A stretch of 64,000 nt of DNA from Bog-473 sp963766995 (lineage in GTDB: Bacteria > Actinomycetota > Acidimicrobiia > Acidimicrobiales > RAAP-2). Made by a program: the position numbers and the translations under genes. The notes beneath the pieces were generated by a model, which saw only the letters and a program-made list of their open reading frames with translations, had not been told where the DNA came from and ran no database searches. Position 1 is the stretch's first letter; every line of letters starts with the position of its first letter. Shown in pieces: positions 52,618-61,859 of the stretch. The stretch is taken from the NCBI GenBank assembly GCA_963766995.1, contig CAVYCE010000003.1:310001-374000 (forward strand), read 5' to 3'.

Positions 52618-53540
52618 TGGCCGGCCTCCTCTTCTGCGTTGAGTGCGTTCCTGGTGAGAGTGAGATAGATGTCCTCGAGCGTGACCCGCAACACCGAAAG
52701 GCCGGTGAGGGCATGGCCGTGTTCGAGCGCCCAGCCGGTGAGTTCGTGTAGGACACGCACTTCGTCCTTGGTGCGGAGCTCGATGATTCCCTCATGTACG
52801 ACGGTTGCCGGTATGGGGAGGTCACCCACCACCACTCCTGCAGGCTGGGCGAAGCGGATGGTCACCTCGCTCGAGTCGCGTCCGCCGATGGAGTCCGGCG
52901 TCCCCGCGGCGACGATCTCGCCGTTGGCCATGACCGCGACCCGGTCGGCCAGCGCCTCCACCTCGTCCATGTAGTGCGTGGTCAACATCACGGTCGTACC
53001 GCGGGCCGACAATTCCCGGATGAGATCCCAGGTGTCACGGCGCCCGGACGGATCGAGGCCGGTGGTGGGCTCGTCGAGAAAGAGGAGCTCGGGATTGCCG
53101 ACGATGCCGAGACCCACATCGAGCCGGCGCTGCTGTCCGCCTGACAGCTTCTTGACCTTGTCGTCCGCCTTCTCCTTCAAGCCGATCAAGGCAATGACTT
53201 CGTCCACCGGGCGGGGTGACGGGTAGTAGCCAGCGTTGCGGGTAAGGACCTGGCGCACCGAGTAGTACGGCTCGACGGCGAGCTCTTGTAGGACGACGCC
53301 GATGCGAGTCCGCAGCCACCGTTGGGTGCCCCGGTCGGCCGGGTCGACTCCCAGCGTCTGCGCCACTCCCCCGCTGCGCTCACGGAACCCCTCGAGGATC
53401 TCGATGGTGGTGGTCTTGCCTGCGCCATTAGGACCGAGGAGGGCGAAGACCTCGCCTCGCTCGACCTGGAACGACACGTCGCGGACGGCAGGCTTGCCCG
53501 CGTACGACTTGGCGAGATGCTCGACGACGACCGAGGGCAC
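52614..53540 (-). CDS. ABC exporter ATP-binding protein (DrrA-like)
   Basis: A 308-residue ATPase. Walker A is LLGPNGAGKTTTIEILEGF, the signature LSGGQQRRLDVGLGIVG and Walker B LLFLDEPTTGLDPSG, followed by TVMLTTHYMDEVEALADRVA, all as in DrrA/CcmA-type exporters. The C-terminal accessory domain follows. The start is GTG 53540. It pairs with the overlapping permease gene. The 85 bases up to the acetyltransferase stop hold its leader. Confidence 0.92.
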   Translation of the reverse strand: MPSVVVEHLAKSYAGKPAVRDVSFQVERGEVFALLGPNGAGKTTTIEILEGFRERSGGVAQTLGVDPADRGTQRWLRTRIGVVLQELAVEPYYSVRQVLTRNAGYYPSPRPVDEVIALIGLKEKADDKVKKLSGGQQRRLDVGLGIVGNPELLFLDEPTTGLDPSGRRDTWDLIRELSARGTTVMLTTHYMDEVEALADRVAVMANGEIVAAGTPDSIGGRDSSEVTIRFAQPAGVVVGDLPIPATVVHEGIIELRTKDEVRVLHELTGWALEHGHALTGLSVLRVTLEDIYLTLTRNALNAEEEAGQ

Positions 53541-53625
53541 TCCGTACCTCTTTCTTGGGGCTTTCGTGGGGCGCGTCCCGTGAGGGCGAGTGGTGGCGGG
53601 GACCCCGAGGGACGATCTTATTGAC

Positions 53626-54153
53626 CTACCGGCCGTCGCCGAGGTGACGCTGCAACAGCACGAGGTCGAGCCAGCGTCCGAACTTGAAACCGACGCCGGG
53701 CATTCGGGCTACTTCGACGAATCCCAGGCGCTCATGGAAGCGGATGGAACCCTCGTTGTCACCGTCGACGGCGGCGACCATGACCCGTTTTCCCGCGGCC
53801 GCAGCCCGGGCCATGAGCTCGATCATGAGGGCTCGTCCCACACCGGCGCCATGGTGCGCACCATCGACGTGGACAGAATGTTCGACGGTGAAGCGGTAGC
53901 CCTCCCACTTCTCGGCGTCTCGGAAGTCGTCATACGACGCAAATCCGATGACCGTCTCAGACGGGTCAGCGTCGGTGGCCACGAGGACGGGATTGCCGAC
54001 TGCAGCCTGGGCTCGCATCCGGGACAGGCGATGGTCGACGAGCTCGAGCTGCTCCGTCCAGGCCACCGTGGTCGTCAGCACGGTCGAGTTGTAGAGCTCG
54101 CAGATGGCGGCGGCGTCGTCCAGCGTGGCGTCCCGGATCCTCACTCCGCTGAC
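53626..54153 (-). CDS. GNAT acetyltransferase, phosphinothricin-acetyltransferase-like
   Basis: A 175-residue acetyl-CoA dependent N-acetyltransferase. VRIRDATLDDAAAICELYNS, then YRFTVEHSVHVDGAHHGAGV and GRALMIELM with the acetyl-CoA loop, NEGSIRFHERLGFVEVARMP and the C-terminal DLVLLQRHL are characteristic of PAT/Bar-like enzymes. GTG 54153 is the preferred start; codons further upstream lie within the MarR end. It follows MarR on the same strand by 31 bases. The substrate may be an amino-acid analogue, amine or other small molecule. Confidence 0.87.
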   Translation of the reverse strand, partial: VSGVRIRDATLDDAAAICELYNSTVLTTTVAWTEQLELVDHRLSRMRAQAAVGNPVLVATDADPSETVIGFASYDDFRDAEKWEGYRFTVEHSVHVDGAHHGAGVGRALMIELMARAAAAGKRVMVAAVDGDNEGSIRFHERLGFVEVARMPGVGFKFGRWLDLVLLQRHLGDGR

Positions 54154-54184
54154 GATAGGACCGGCGACGAGGCCCGCCAACGCT

Positions 54185-54679
54185 TTAGTTGACGCCGGCC
54201 CCAGCTTGAACGGGCGGAGCGGTCCGCACGGTCGTAGACGACGTCCCGCCCGAGATGCCCGGGTCGGCCGCAATCACCTTGTCGAGCAGGTCCCGCAGCG
54301 TGCGCAGCTCGGTCTTGGTCAGTGCACTGAACGACGCCGGTGGCACCGACAACACCGCCTGAATTTCCTCGGCCAGCTTCCGACCGGCCGCCGTCAAGAC
54401 GATGATCTTGACCCGCCGGTCCACCGGATTGGGCTCCCGACTGGCCAGGCCACGCTCGTCCAGGTCATCGACCAGCGCCGTGATGTAGGAGGGGTCGACG
54501 CCGAGGCCCCGGGCCATCTCCCCCATGGACACGCCGTCGTTGCTCGCCAAACGCATCAACGTCTTGATGACACCGGGCGACAGCTTGGTCTGGGTCCCAA
54601 GCGCCGCCATGCGCGCCGCTTGCTCGCCCTCGAAGGCGACGCGGCGCAGTCGGTCGTAGGCCTCCTCGGTCACTCCCAT
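54185..54679 (-). CDS. MarR family transcriptional regulator
   Basis: A 164-residue regulator. The winged helix shows TKLSPGVIKTLMRLASNDG, VSMGEMARGLGVDPSYITAL, VDDLDERGLASREPNPVDRR and VKIIVLTAAG, the MarR hallmark. ATG 54679 is preferred; the frame to 54940 runs into the MFS gene. It is divergent from the DHA2 exporter with 82 bases between starts, so it likely represses that exporter. The inducer is unknown. Confidence 0.9.
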   Translation of the reverse strand: MGVTEEAYDRLRRVAFEGEQAARMAALGTQTKLSPGVIKTLMRLASNDGVSMGEMARGLGVDPSYITALVDDLDERGLASREPNPVDRRVKIIVLTAAGRKLAEEIQAVLSVPPASFSALTKTELRTLRDLLDKVIAADPGISGGTSSTTVRTAPPVQAGAGVN

Positions 54680-54704
54680 CGCCCACCATGATCGCACAAA
54701 CTCT

Positions 54705-54732
54705 TTGACAACTCCATATCTTTGAGTATTAT
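54705..54732 (+). promoter_or_regulatory. Near-consensus sigma-70 promoter of the DHA2 MFS gene
   Basis: TTGACA (54705-54710) and TATTAT (54727-54732) are 16 bases apart in an AT-rich pocket. The ribosome site AAGGAG follows four bases before ATG 54762. A direct repeat of CTTTGA (54703-54708 and 54720-54725) spans the -35 box and spacer and could be part of a MarR operator. Confidence 0.75.
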
Positions 54733-54761
54733 TAAGTATTCCCGAATGGAAAAGGAGCGGC

Positions 54762-56312
54762 ATGGCCCGCCACACGCCCGACGCCGACGACGTCCTCAGC
54801 CCCGAACTCAGGCGCATCGCCAGCGTTGTCATTTTGGGGTCGATCATGTCGATCCTCGACACCACCATCGTGGCGGTCGCCCTCGATACCCTCGGTAAGG
54901 ACTTCCACGTCTCGGTTTCCACCATCCAGTGGGTGACCACTGGCTACCTCCTCGCGCTGGCCGTCGTCATCCCCGTGACCGGCTGGGCCGTCGACCGTTT
55001 CGGCGCCAAGCCGATGTGGATGATTTCGCTCACGCTGTTCATCATTGGGTCGAGCCTGTGCGGCCTCGCCTGGTCAGCCAACTCCCTCATCGCTTTCAGG
55101 GTCCTGCAGGGCATCGGCGGCGGCATGATCCTCCCCATCGGCCAGTCCGTGCTGGCTCGTGCCGCCGGTCCGCAACGCATGGGTCGGGTCATGAGCGTCA
55201 TCGGCGTCCCCACCGTGATGGGTCCGGTGCTCGGGCCGGTGCTGGGTGGCCTCATCATCTCCAACTTCAGCTGGCGCTGGATCTTCTACATCAACGTCCC
55301 CATCGGCATCGTCACCCTCATCCTCTCCAGCCGATTCCTCACCGACAACGAACCAAAAATCAAGACCAACTTCGACACACTGGGCTTCTGCCTGCTCTCA
55401 CCCGGGTTGGCTTCCCTCATCTATTCGCTGTCGGAAGTGGGCGTCACCGGCAGCTTCACCAGCACGCCGGTCCTCGTGAGTTTCCTGCTCGGGATGGCCC
55501 TCATGGTCGGGTTCGTCTGGCACGCCCTTCGCATCAAGAATCCGCTGCTCGAGTTGCGGCTGTACAAGAACCGCAACTTCTCCATCGCCAACATTTGCAT
55601 CTTCGTCACCGGCGCCACCCTCTACGGCGGCATGTTCCTGCTGCCGCTCTACTACCAGATTGCCCGCGGCCAGGCCCCCTGGGTAGCCGGTCTTCTGATG
55701 GCGCCCCAAGGTCTCGGAGCCGCCGCGGTGATGCGGTGGTCAGGTCGGGTGACCGACCGGGTCGGCCCCCGGAAAATCGTCCCGGCGGGAATCATCCTCA
55801 TGGCCCTGGCGACCATCCCGTTCGCCTTCGTCACGACGTCCACGTCGGAGTTACTGCTGGCCGCCACACTCTTCGCACGCGGCATCGGTCTGGGCCTGTC
55901 CATGATGCCGATCATCTCCGCCGCCTACTTCGACCTGTCACACGCGGATATCCCGCGGGCGAGCACCACCATGAACATCGTCCGCCAGGTTGGCGGCTCG
56001 GTGGCCGTGGCCGCGTTCGCGGTCGTCCTTCAGAGGCAGATTGTCGAGCGGACGACGGTCGCAGGTCATGCCCCTCCGCGTGGCGGTCTCTCGTTGTCCA
56101 GTGCCGTCAAGTTGCCCCCCGAGGTCGCGAGCAAGGTGGCCGCTGCCTTCGCCCACACCTTCTGGTGGGCCGTGGCTACCATCCTCATCGCCTTCATCCC
56201 GACGTTGTTCCTGCCCAATCAGGGCTCGAAGGCGCAAGCCGCGCTGAATACGCACGGCGATGAGGCCGAGACCGAGATACGACTCGCGCCGGTACCGATC
56301 ATCAGCGACTGA
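54762..56312 (+). CDS. MFS transporter, DHA2 (EmrB/QacA type)
   Basis: A 516-residue exporter with about 14 helices. ILGSIMSILDTTIVAVALDT is the DHA2 first-helix motif, then WAVDRFGAKPMWMISLTLF (motif A) and GPVLGPVLGGLIISNFSWRW with WIFYINVPIG (motif C and the EmrB signature). It is divergent from the MarR gene and has a strong promoter and AAGGAG ribosome site. Drug or toxin export is expected; the exact compound is unknown. Confidence 0.93.
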   Translation: MARHTPDADDVLSPELRRIASVVILGSIMSILDTTIVAVALDTLGKDFHVSVSTIQWVTTGYLLALAVVIPVTGWAVDRFGAKPMWMISLTLFIIGSSLCGLAWSANSLIAFRVLQGIGGGMILPIGQSVLARAAGPQRMGRVMSVIGVPTVMGPVLGPVLGGLIISNFSWRWIFYINVPIGIVTLILSSRFLTDNEPKIKTNFDTLGFCLLSPGLASLIYSLSEVGVTGSFTSTPVLVSFLLGMALMVGFVWHALRIKNPLLELRLYKNRNFSIANICIFVTGATLYGGMFLLPLYYQIARGQAPWVAGLLMAPQGLGAAAVMRWSGRVTDRVGPRKIVPAGIILMALATIPFAFVTTSTSELLLAATLFARGIGLGLSMMPIISAAYFDLSHADIPRASTTMNIVRQVGGSVAVAAFAVVLQRQIVERTTVAGHAPPRGGLSLSSAVKLPPEVASKVAAAFAHTFWWAVATILIAFIPTLFLPNQGSKAQAALNTHGDEAETEIRLAPVPIISD

Positions 56313-56348
56313 CGCCCCTGAAGGAACTGGTGGCGCTACCCGGTGGCG

Positions 56349-57245
56349 CTAACCGGCGGCCAACAACATCGACCACCAATCCCGTAGCTCGGACAGCTCG
56401 GGGTGTCGACCCAATCCGACCATGAGCGCCAGTGCCGCCTTCTCTGAGGTGAGATCACCGCCGTAGAGGACGGAGCCGGGCGCGGCTTTCTTGCGATCGA
56501 CATCGTTGGCGCGGCTCGACAGCACCACCGGTACGCCCGCCACTATCAGTTCCTCGATGCGCGGGTGCCAGACACTCGGTACATGCGACGCCCCAGTCCC
56601 TTCCAGCACGAGACCGGCGGCGTCGGGCAGCGGCGGTCGGGCCAGCGGGCCGACCTTGAAGACCGCAACGTCTTGATTGATGCTCGATCCGGGCTCTGGG
56701 AGTGGTCCGGCAGCAGCTGATGGGGGGCGGCTGACGAACGGGTCCATGTTGTCGGCGTCGACTTTCCGCACCGATCGAGCGGGATGGCACACGCCCGACC
56801 ATGCCACCTGGACCCCATGGCCGATCCACTGACCATCCCGACCTTGGCTGATGGCCGAGGCCAGTTGCCGCGGACCGTCAGCCTCGGGATGATCAGCCAA
56901 GTGCATGGCACCGGTGAAGAACACCGACGCCTTCTGTCGTCGGACGCTTCCAAGCATGAGCTCGGTGAACCACGCCGTCTCCTCCATGGTGTCGGTGCCA
57001 TGGGTGACCACGACGCTGTCGGCACCGGCATCGATTTCGTAGAGCACATGCCTGGCGATCTCAACCATGTCGGATACCGAAAGATCCCAAGAAGGGACCG
57101 ACTTCAGCTCAATGAATTCGTCCACCGGCTCACCTGAAGCGGCCACGAGTTCGGCGCCACTCAACATGCGCCGTTCGACGGTGTGCCACGCAATGGTCCC
57201 GCCCGTTGCGATCAAGGACACGCGCACGAACCACATTTGCACCAT
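56349..57245 (-). CDS. L-asparaginase family protein
   Basis: A 298-residue amidohydrolase of the asparaginase/glutaminase fold, slightly shorter than the usual 320-350. The N-terminal motif SLIATGGTIAW has the nucleophile Thr17, and VVVTHGTDTMEETAWF contains the second Thr84-Asp85 pair. Both active-site threonines are present. No signal peptide is seen, so it is likely the cytoplasmic type. Start could be ATG 57245 or the next Met four codons on. It is convergent with the MFS gene (36 bases) and has 50 bases of gap to the next gene upstream. Confidence 0.9.
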   Translation of the reverse strand: MVQMWFVRVSLIATGGTIAWHTVERRMLSGAELVAASGEPVDEFIELKSVPSWDLSVSDMVEIARHVLYEIDAGADSVVVTHGTDTMEETAWFTELMLGSVRRQKASVFFTGAMHLADHPEADGPRQLASAISQGRDGQWIGHGVQVAWSGVCHPARSVRKVDADNMDPFVSRPPSAAAGPLPEPGSSINQDVAVFKVGPLARPPLPDAAGLVLEGTGASHVPSVWHPRIEELIVAGVPVVLSSRANDVDRKKAAPGSVLYGGDLTSEKAALALMVGLGRHPELSELRDWWSMLLAAG

Positions 57246-57295
57246 TTCGGCCCCGGACGACGAGGCCAGGCGTAGTGAGTGCGGTAATTGGAGCG

Positions 57296-58942
57296 CTACT
57301 TGGTGGGTGGCAACTGGACCCGGTAGTCAGTCGCACCACCGGCACCCGCAGCGTCCCAAACGCTGCGCCGAGCGAACACCATTGACTGCGAGGTATGGAA
57401 GACCTCCGTCCAGGAGGCGTCCTTGGAAAGGTATTCCGACAGCGGCATCCCAGGTCCCCACACCACGTAGTCCACGTCGTAGTGGCTCAGGATCGGATCG
57501 GGACTCGTGGTGAGGTTGCTCACGGCGAAAAACTGGCTCAGCACCTTGCCCACGAAGAGATCAGTGCGACCATCGGCGAAGGTGGCCCGGTGCCGGGCGA
57601 TCGAGTAGTCGCCCCACGTGTACTGGGTGAAGATGCGACCGGGGTGATGTTCAAGGAAATTGAAGGCCGCGACCGGCGTATCAGTGGTGACGGTCCCGGC
57701 CGGCACCGATGGCAGTGCCACCAAGGCGATCATGAGCCCGATGGCTCCACAGCCGACCAGCCGGCGCACCCGCTCCCCCCAGGCCGCTCGGGCCGGGAAG
57801 GTGGCTGCCAATCCGGCCGCGGCGATGACCAGGTAGATGGCCACCCGCACTGAGTGGAGGGTGCCCACCATGAACGCCACGGTGAGCGTGGTCTCGAGTA
57901 GGCGTACCTGGTGGCGGCGCACGGCCAGGACGAGCACGGCCAAGGGCACGAGCACCAAGGACAGGACCAGGAGCGAATGGAAGTCAGGTGGCTGCCACTC
58001 CTCAATGTATTTCCCTATCTGTGCGTTCGTGGCCACGCTCAGGTCGTAGGTCAACAGGTGCGGCCCATACGGCGAAAGACACGCAGCCAACACGCTGCCC
58101 GCTCCGGCTGCAGCTACCAGCCTGGGCCGCGAGGCGCGCCCGATGCCGCCAATGTGGGCCACCCATTCGGTCGGCACCAGTGACCAGGCCAGCTCGGCTC
58201 CGATGACGGCGAAGGCCACCAGGATGGATCCATGGGTGTTCACCCAGACCAGGCTCAACGGCAGTAACCACCAATACCAGCGCGGGTTGCTGCGAGCCTT
58301 CGTCAGGATGATGAGTTCAAGTGGCAACCAGATCAAGGAGAACGACAGCCCTCGGTCTTGGGTCACAAAGCCGGAGATCCCGACGGCCACGAGCACGGCA
58401 ATGAAGGCCAACCGTCCTCCACGGGCACCCAGCACGCGGGCATACGCCATGGTGCAGACCACGCACAGCGTGCCCGTAGCGATGGAAACGATGTTGTAGG
58501 CCGCCGCTCCGAAGACCCGGTAGAGCTCGGCCAGTATGACTTCGGAGCTCCACTCATCGGCGACCCAACGGTGATGCGATTCGGTGTAGCTGAACGGATC
58601 GAGCCCCACCACGTGGTGGTGAGCGATCATCCACTGGCCGGCGGCCAGTTGCCAGAACACATCGGTCGAAATGCGACGAGCCAACGTGATGGTCACCAAT
58701 ACGGTGATGGCGACGCCCAGACCGGACAGCGCCACCAGGCGGGGTGACAGCACAAAGCGCGGGCGGCTGGTGGCTGGTGCTCGATCGTCGCCGCTGGGTG
58801 GTGCGGAAGCGCCAGATTCCGCGGCAATGGCCGGGGCCAAGGCAGTGGTGGCGACCAGGAGGTCCTCCAGATCCACACCGGGTGCGGCCGACGCAATGGT
58901 CGGCTGGGTCTCCCCCAAGACCGCTCGCACCCTGGTGTGCAC
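57296..58942 (-). CDS. Multi-pass membrane protein, GT-C glycosyltransferase-like, unknown function
   Basis: A 548-residue protein with about ten to twelve helices. GTG 58942 has GGGGGAGA upstream; TTG 58960 is a weaker alternative. The first 60 residues are cytosolic. A short external loop after the first helix carries AGQWMIAHHHVVGLDPFSYT and the acidic WVADEWSSEV, a layout seen in GT-C membrane glycosyltransferases that use lipid-linked sugars. The C-terminal 130 residues (FNFLEHHPGRIFTQYTWGDY, YDVDYVVWGPG) form an extracytoplasmic domain. I cannot name its substrate; a role in cell-surface glycan synthesis is a guess. Confidence 0.7.
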   Translation of the reverse strand: MHTRVRAVLGETQPTIASAAPGVDLEDLLVATTALAPAIAAESGASAPPSGDDRAPATSRPRFVLSPRLVALSGLGVAITVLVTITLARRISTDVFWQLAAGQWMIAHHHVVGLDPFSYTESHHRWVADEWSSEVILAELYRVFGAAAYNIVSIATGTLCVVCTMAYARVLGARGGRLAFIAVLVAVGISGFVTQDRGLSFSLIWLPLELIILTKARSNPRWYWWLLPLSLVWVNTHGSILVAFAVIGAELAWSLVPTEWVAHIGGIGRASRPRLVAAAGAGSVLAACLSPYGPHLLTYDLSVATNAQIGKYIEEWQPPDFHSLLVLSLVLVPLAVLVLAVRRHQVRLLETTLTVAFMVGTLHSVRVAIYLVIAAAGLAATFPARAAWGERVRRLVGCGAIGLMIALVALPSVPAGTVTTDTPVAAFNFLEHHPGRIFTQYTWGDYSIARHRATFADGRTDLFVGKVLSQFFAVSNLTTSPDPILSHYDVDYVVWGPGMPLSEYLSKDASWTEVFHTSQSMVFARRSVWDAAGAGGATDYRVQLPPTK

Positions 58943-59087
58943 CTGTTCTCCCCCTTGCAACCCCCGTACCGTTCCCCTCCGGCCTCGGTGCAGACAACGT
59001 ACAAAGTCGACCTACGCAATCCCGTTGCCGCTGGGTCGCCATTTGGGTGCAGTGGCGAGACGGCCATTCAGGTTGAAGGATGGGGCC

Positions 59088-59507
59088 ATGGACATCATCT
59101 ACACCGCTACCGCCCACGCCACCGGGGACGGCCGCAATGGCCACGCTCGCAGCGACGACGGCTTCATCGACCTCGACCTACGCATCCCCACCGAGATGGG
59201 CGGACAGGGTGGGGCCACCAACCCCGAGGAGCTGTTTGCCGCCGGCTACGCCGCCTGTTTCCACTCCGCCCTCAAACTGGTGGCCACTCGCCAGAAGCTC
59301 GACGTCTCCGGCACCGAGGTCTCCGCCAGCGTCAGTATCGGCCCCGACGGGAAAGGCGGCTTCGGTCTGGCCGCGTCGCTGGTGATCTACGCGCCGAAGC
59401 TCGACCAGGCCACTGCCCTGGCCTTGACCGAGCAGGCCCACCAAGTGTGTCCCTACTCGAACGCGACGCGGGGGAACATTGAGGTGGAGCTGTCCGTCAT
59501 CGAGTGA
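59088..59507 (+). CDS. ohr: Ohr/OsmC-type organic hydroperoxide resistance protein
   Basis: A 139-residue peroxidase of the Ohr subfamily. The active-site cysteines are Cys57 in AAGYAACFHSAL and Cys121 in VCPYSNATRGN, both required. It uses thiols to reduce lipid or organic peroxides in the cytoplasm. ATG 59088 is the start; the much longer frame from 58671 is antisense to the GT-C-like gene. No OhrR regulator is next to it. Confidence 0.93.
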   Translation: MDIIYTATAHATGDGRNGHARSDDGFIDLDLRIPTEMGGQGGATNPEELFAAGYAACFHSALKLVATRQKLDVSGTEVSASVSIGPDGKGGFGLAASLVIYAPKLDQATALALTEQAHQVCPYSNATRGNIEVELSVIE

Positions 59508-59546
59508 CGGCGTGTCGGGCGGCCGGTGGTGGGCCGCTGCAGGGCG

Positions 59547-61712
59547 CTACTTGTTCAGCGGATCCCGGGGCAGACCGAGGATCCGCTCGGCAATCTGATT
59601 GCGAGTGATCTCCGAAGTACCGCCGGCAATCGACATGGCTCGCGTGGCCAGCTCGGAGAAGCCAGCGAAGGCGCCGTCTCCTTCGAGAAACGCCATCTCC
59701 TCACCGACCAGATCGGCCTGGAGCGCAGCCCGGTCGTGGCCGTGCTCGGCCAGGACGAGCTTCGTCACATTTCCCTCGGGGCCGGGGCCGCTGCCCTGCA
59801 CCGCTCGCTGGGCCCGCCGCTGGTTGAGCACCTTGAGAGCGTGGTCCTTGGTCAGTATGCCCCCGATACGGGCCGCTGCATTCGGAACGCGGTCACCCTT
59901 GCTCTTCAAGAGGGACAGCAGGTCCATTGAAGGGAAAATGCCCCCGGATCCGCCGCCGATGGACACGCGCTCGTTGCCGAGCGTGGAACGGGCGACGGTC
60001 CACCCGTCATCGGCAGTGCCCACCACGTCGTCGTCGGGCACGAAGACATCGGTGAAGAAGACTTCGTTGAAGTCGGAGTTCCCCGTGATCTGACGCAGCG
60101 GCCGCACCTCCACGCCCGGAGCGTGCATGTCGATCACCATGGTGGTGATGCCGGCGTGCTTGGCCGCATCGGGATTGGTGCGCACGGTGGCCAGGCCGAG
60201 GTGGCAGTACTGCGCACCCGACGTCCACACCTTCTGGCCGTTGACCACCCAGCCGCCGTCCACGCGCACGCCACGGGTCTTGACGGCGGCGGCATCCGAA
60301 CCGGCCTCGGGCTCGCTGAAGAGCTGACACCAGACGTACTCGCCCATCAATGTCTTGAGCACCCAGCGCTCGACCTGGTCGGGGGTGGCGTACTGATTCA
60401 CCGTCATGATGTTCCAGCCAGTGATGCCCATTGGAGGCACCTTTACCCCGGCGGCCCGCAGTTCCTCGTCGATCACCAACTGCTCGATGGCGCCGGCATC
60501 GCGGCCCCAGGGACGGGGCCAGTGCGGGACCATGAGTCCGGCATCGATCAGGGCGCGCCGCTGCTCATCGCCCGTGAGGGTGGCGAGGCGCTGCGCGTCG
60601 GCTCGCACTGCGGTGCGAATCGCTTCGGCCTCGGGCGGCAATTCGAGGGTGACCTCGCGAGTCGTGCCCTTGGCGGCTTGCGTGGTCACGTCCTCGGCGT
60701 CGCGAGGTGAGCCATAGAGCGCGTTGAGCACGATGGCCCGGCGCAGGTAGAAGTGGGCATCGTGCTCCCAAGTGAAGCCAATGCCACCGTGCACCTGGAT
60801 GTTCATCTGGGCGCTGTGCACGTTTGGGCCGAAGGTGAGCGTGGCGGCCATGGCGGCGGTAAGGACGAACTCGTCCTCGGTGTCATGGGCCGCTCGAGCC
60901 GCGTCGTAGATGGCGGCGGTGGCCAGTTCAGCGGCGACGAGAAGGTCGGCGCAGTGATGCTTGATGGCCTGGAAGGTGCCGATGGTGCGCCCAAACTGGA
61001 CCCGCACCTTGGCGTATTCCACGGCATAGTCGGTGCAGGCGGCCATGCCGCCGACGGCCTCGGCCGCACCCAGGGTTCGGGCCAGAGCCACGGCCCGGCG
61101 GCCGGCGCCGCTGATCACATTGTCGGACGAGACCGCGACCTTCGATGCCGTCAGTGCGATGGAGCGCCGAGTGGGGTCCATGTTGGTGTGGCTGGTGGAG
61201 GTGAGTCCCGAAGCACCGGACTCGACGATGACCACGTCGTCGCCCACCCGCAGCAGGATCAGGTCGGCGGCGAGACCCCCCAGGACGATGCCGGCGTCGC
61301 CGTGCAGCACGCCGCCCGCGTGGGTGAGGCCGGGCGTCCCCAGACCGAATGCTGCCGTCCGCGAACCGTCGGCCAGACCGGGCAGCAGGCGGGCCTTCTG
61401 CTCATCGGTGCCGCTTTGGGCAATGACGGCGGAGGCGACCACCGTGGGCAGGAAGGGACCGGGGGCAACTGAGCGGCCGAGCTCATCGAGGACGACCGCT
61501 AGTTCGAGGAGACCGGCTCCCGAGCCGCCGTATTGCTCGGGCAGGTGGATGCCGAGCCAGCCCAGCTGGGCCATCTCAACCCAGTAGGAAGGGCGAGGCT
61601 CGTCTTCTGATTCGAGCAGCGAGCGGGCCGCCTGCAGCGTCTTGTGCGAGGCGAGCACCCCGCGCACGCTGGCTCCCAGTTCCTGGTGGTCATCGGTGAT
61701 GGCAATCGGCAT
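59547..61712 (-). CDS. Two-domain (fused) acyl-CoA dehydrogenase, FadE34-like
   Basis: A 721-residue flavoprotein with two acyl-CoA dehydrogenase halves. The first (about 1-370) has LGIHLPEQYGGSGAGLLELA, RVQFGRTIGTFQAIKHHCAD and VHGGIGFTWEHDAHFYLRRA. The second (about 371-721) has QLFSEPEAGSDAAAVKTRGV, GQKVWTSGAQYCHL and the C-terminal SIAGGTSEITRNQIAERILG. Mycobacterial FadE34, about 710 residues, has this fused shape and acts on sterol side-chain CoA esters. A similar role here is possible but not proved. ATG 61712 is preferred over the shadow extension to 61820. It oxidises an acyl-CoA alpha-beta bond with FAD. Confidence 0.9.
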   Translation of the reverse strand: MPIAITDDHQELGASVRGVLASHKTLQAARSLLESEDEPRPSYWVEMAQLGWLGIHLPEQYGGSGAGLLELAVVLDELGRSVAPGPFLPTVVASAVIAQSGTDEQKARLLPGLADGSRTAAFGLGTPGLTHAGGVLHGDAGIVLGGLAADLILLRVGDDVVIVESGASGLTSTSHTNMDPTRRSIALTASKVAVSSDNVISGAGRRAVALARTLGAAEAVGGMAACTDYAVEYAKVRVQFGRTIGTFQAIKHHCADLLVAAELATAAIYDAARAAHDTEDEFVLTAAMAATLTFGPNVHSAQMNIQVHGGIGFTWEHDAHFYLRRAIVLNALYGSPRDAEDVTTQAAKGTTREVTLELPPEAEAIRTAVRADAQRLATLTGDEQRRALIDAGLMVPHWPRPWGRDAGAIEQLVIDEELRAAGVKVPPMGITGWNIMTVNQYATPDQVERWVLKTLMGEYVWCQLFSEPEAGSDAAAVKTRGVRVDGGWVVNGQKVWTSGAQYCHLGLATVRTNPDAAKHAGITTMVIDMHAPGVEVRPLRQITGNSDFNEVFFTDVFVPDDDVVGTADDGWTVARSTLGNERVSIGGGSGGIFPSMDLLSLLKSKGDRVPNAAARIGGILTKDHALKVLNQRRAQRAVQGSGPGPEGNVTKLVLAEHGHDRAALQADLVGEEMAFLEGDGAFAGFSELATRAMSIAGGTSEITRNQIAERILGLPRDPLNK

Positions 61713-61859
61713 GTTGCGCCCCCTGACGAACGTGACGGACCCGGTGGTTCCGTCGTTCAGCGGGCACCCTGGTGGGGCCCGGCGCTGCGACATTAGACGG
61801 GAGTGCCCTGCCGACTCCAAGTGAGGACACCGGCTCGGGTCGGCCCGATTATTCCCTCC

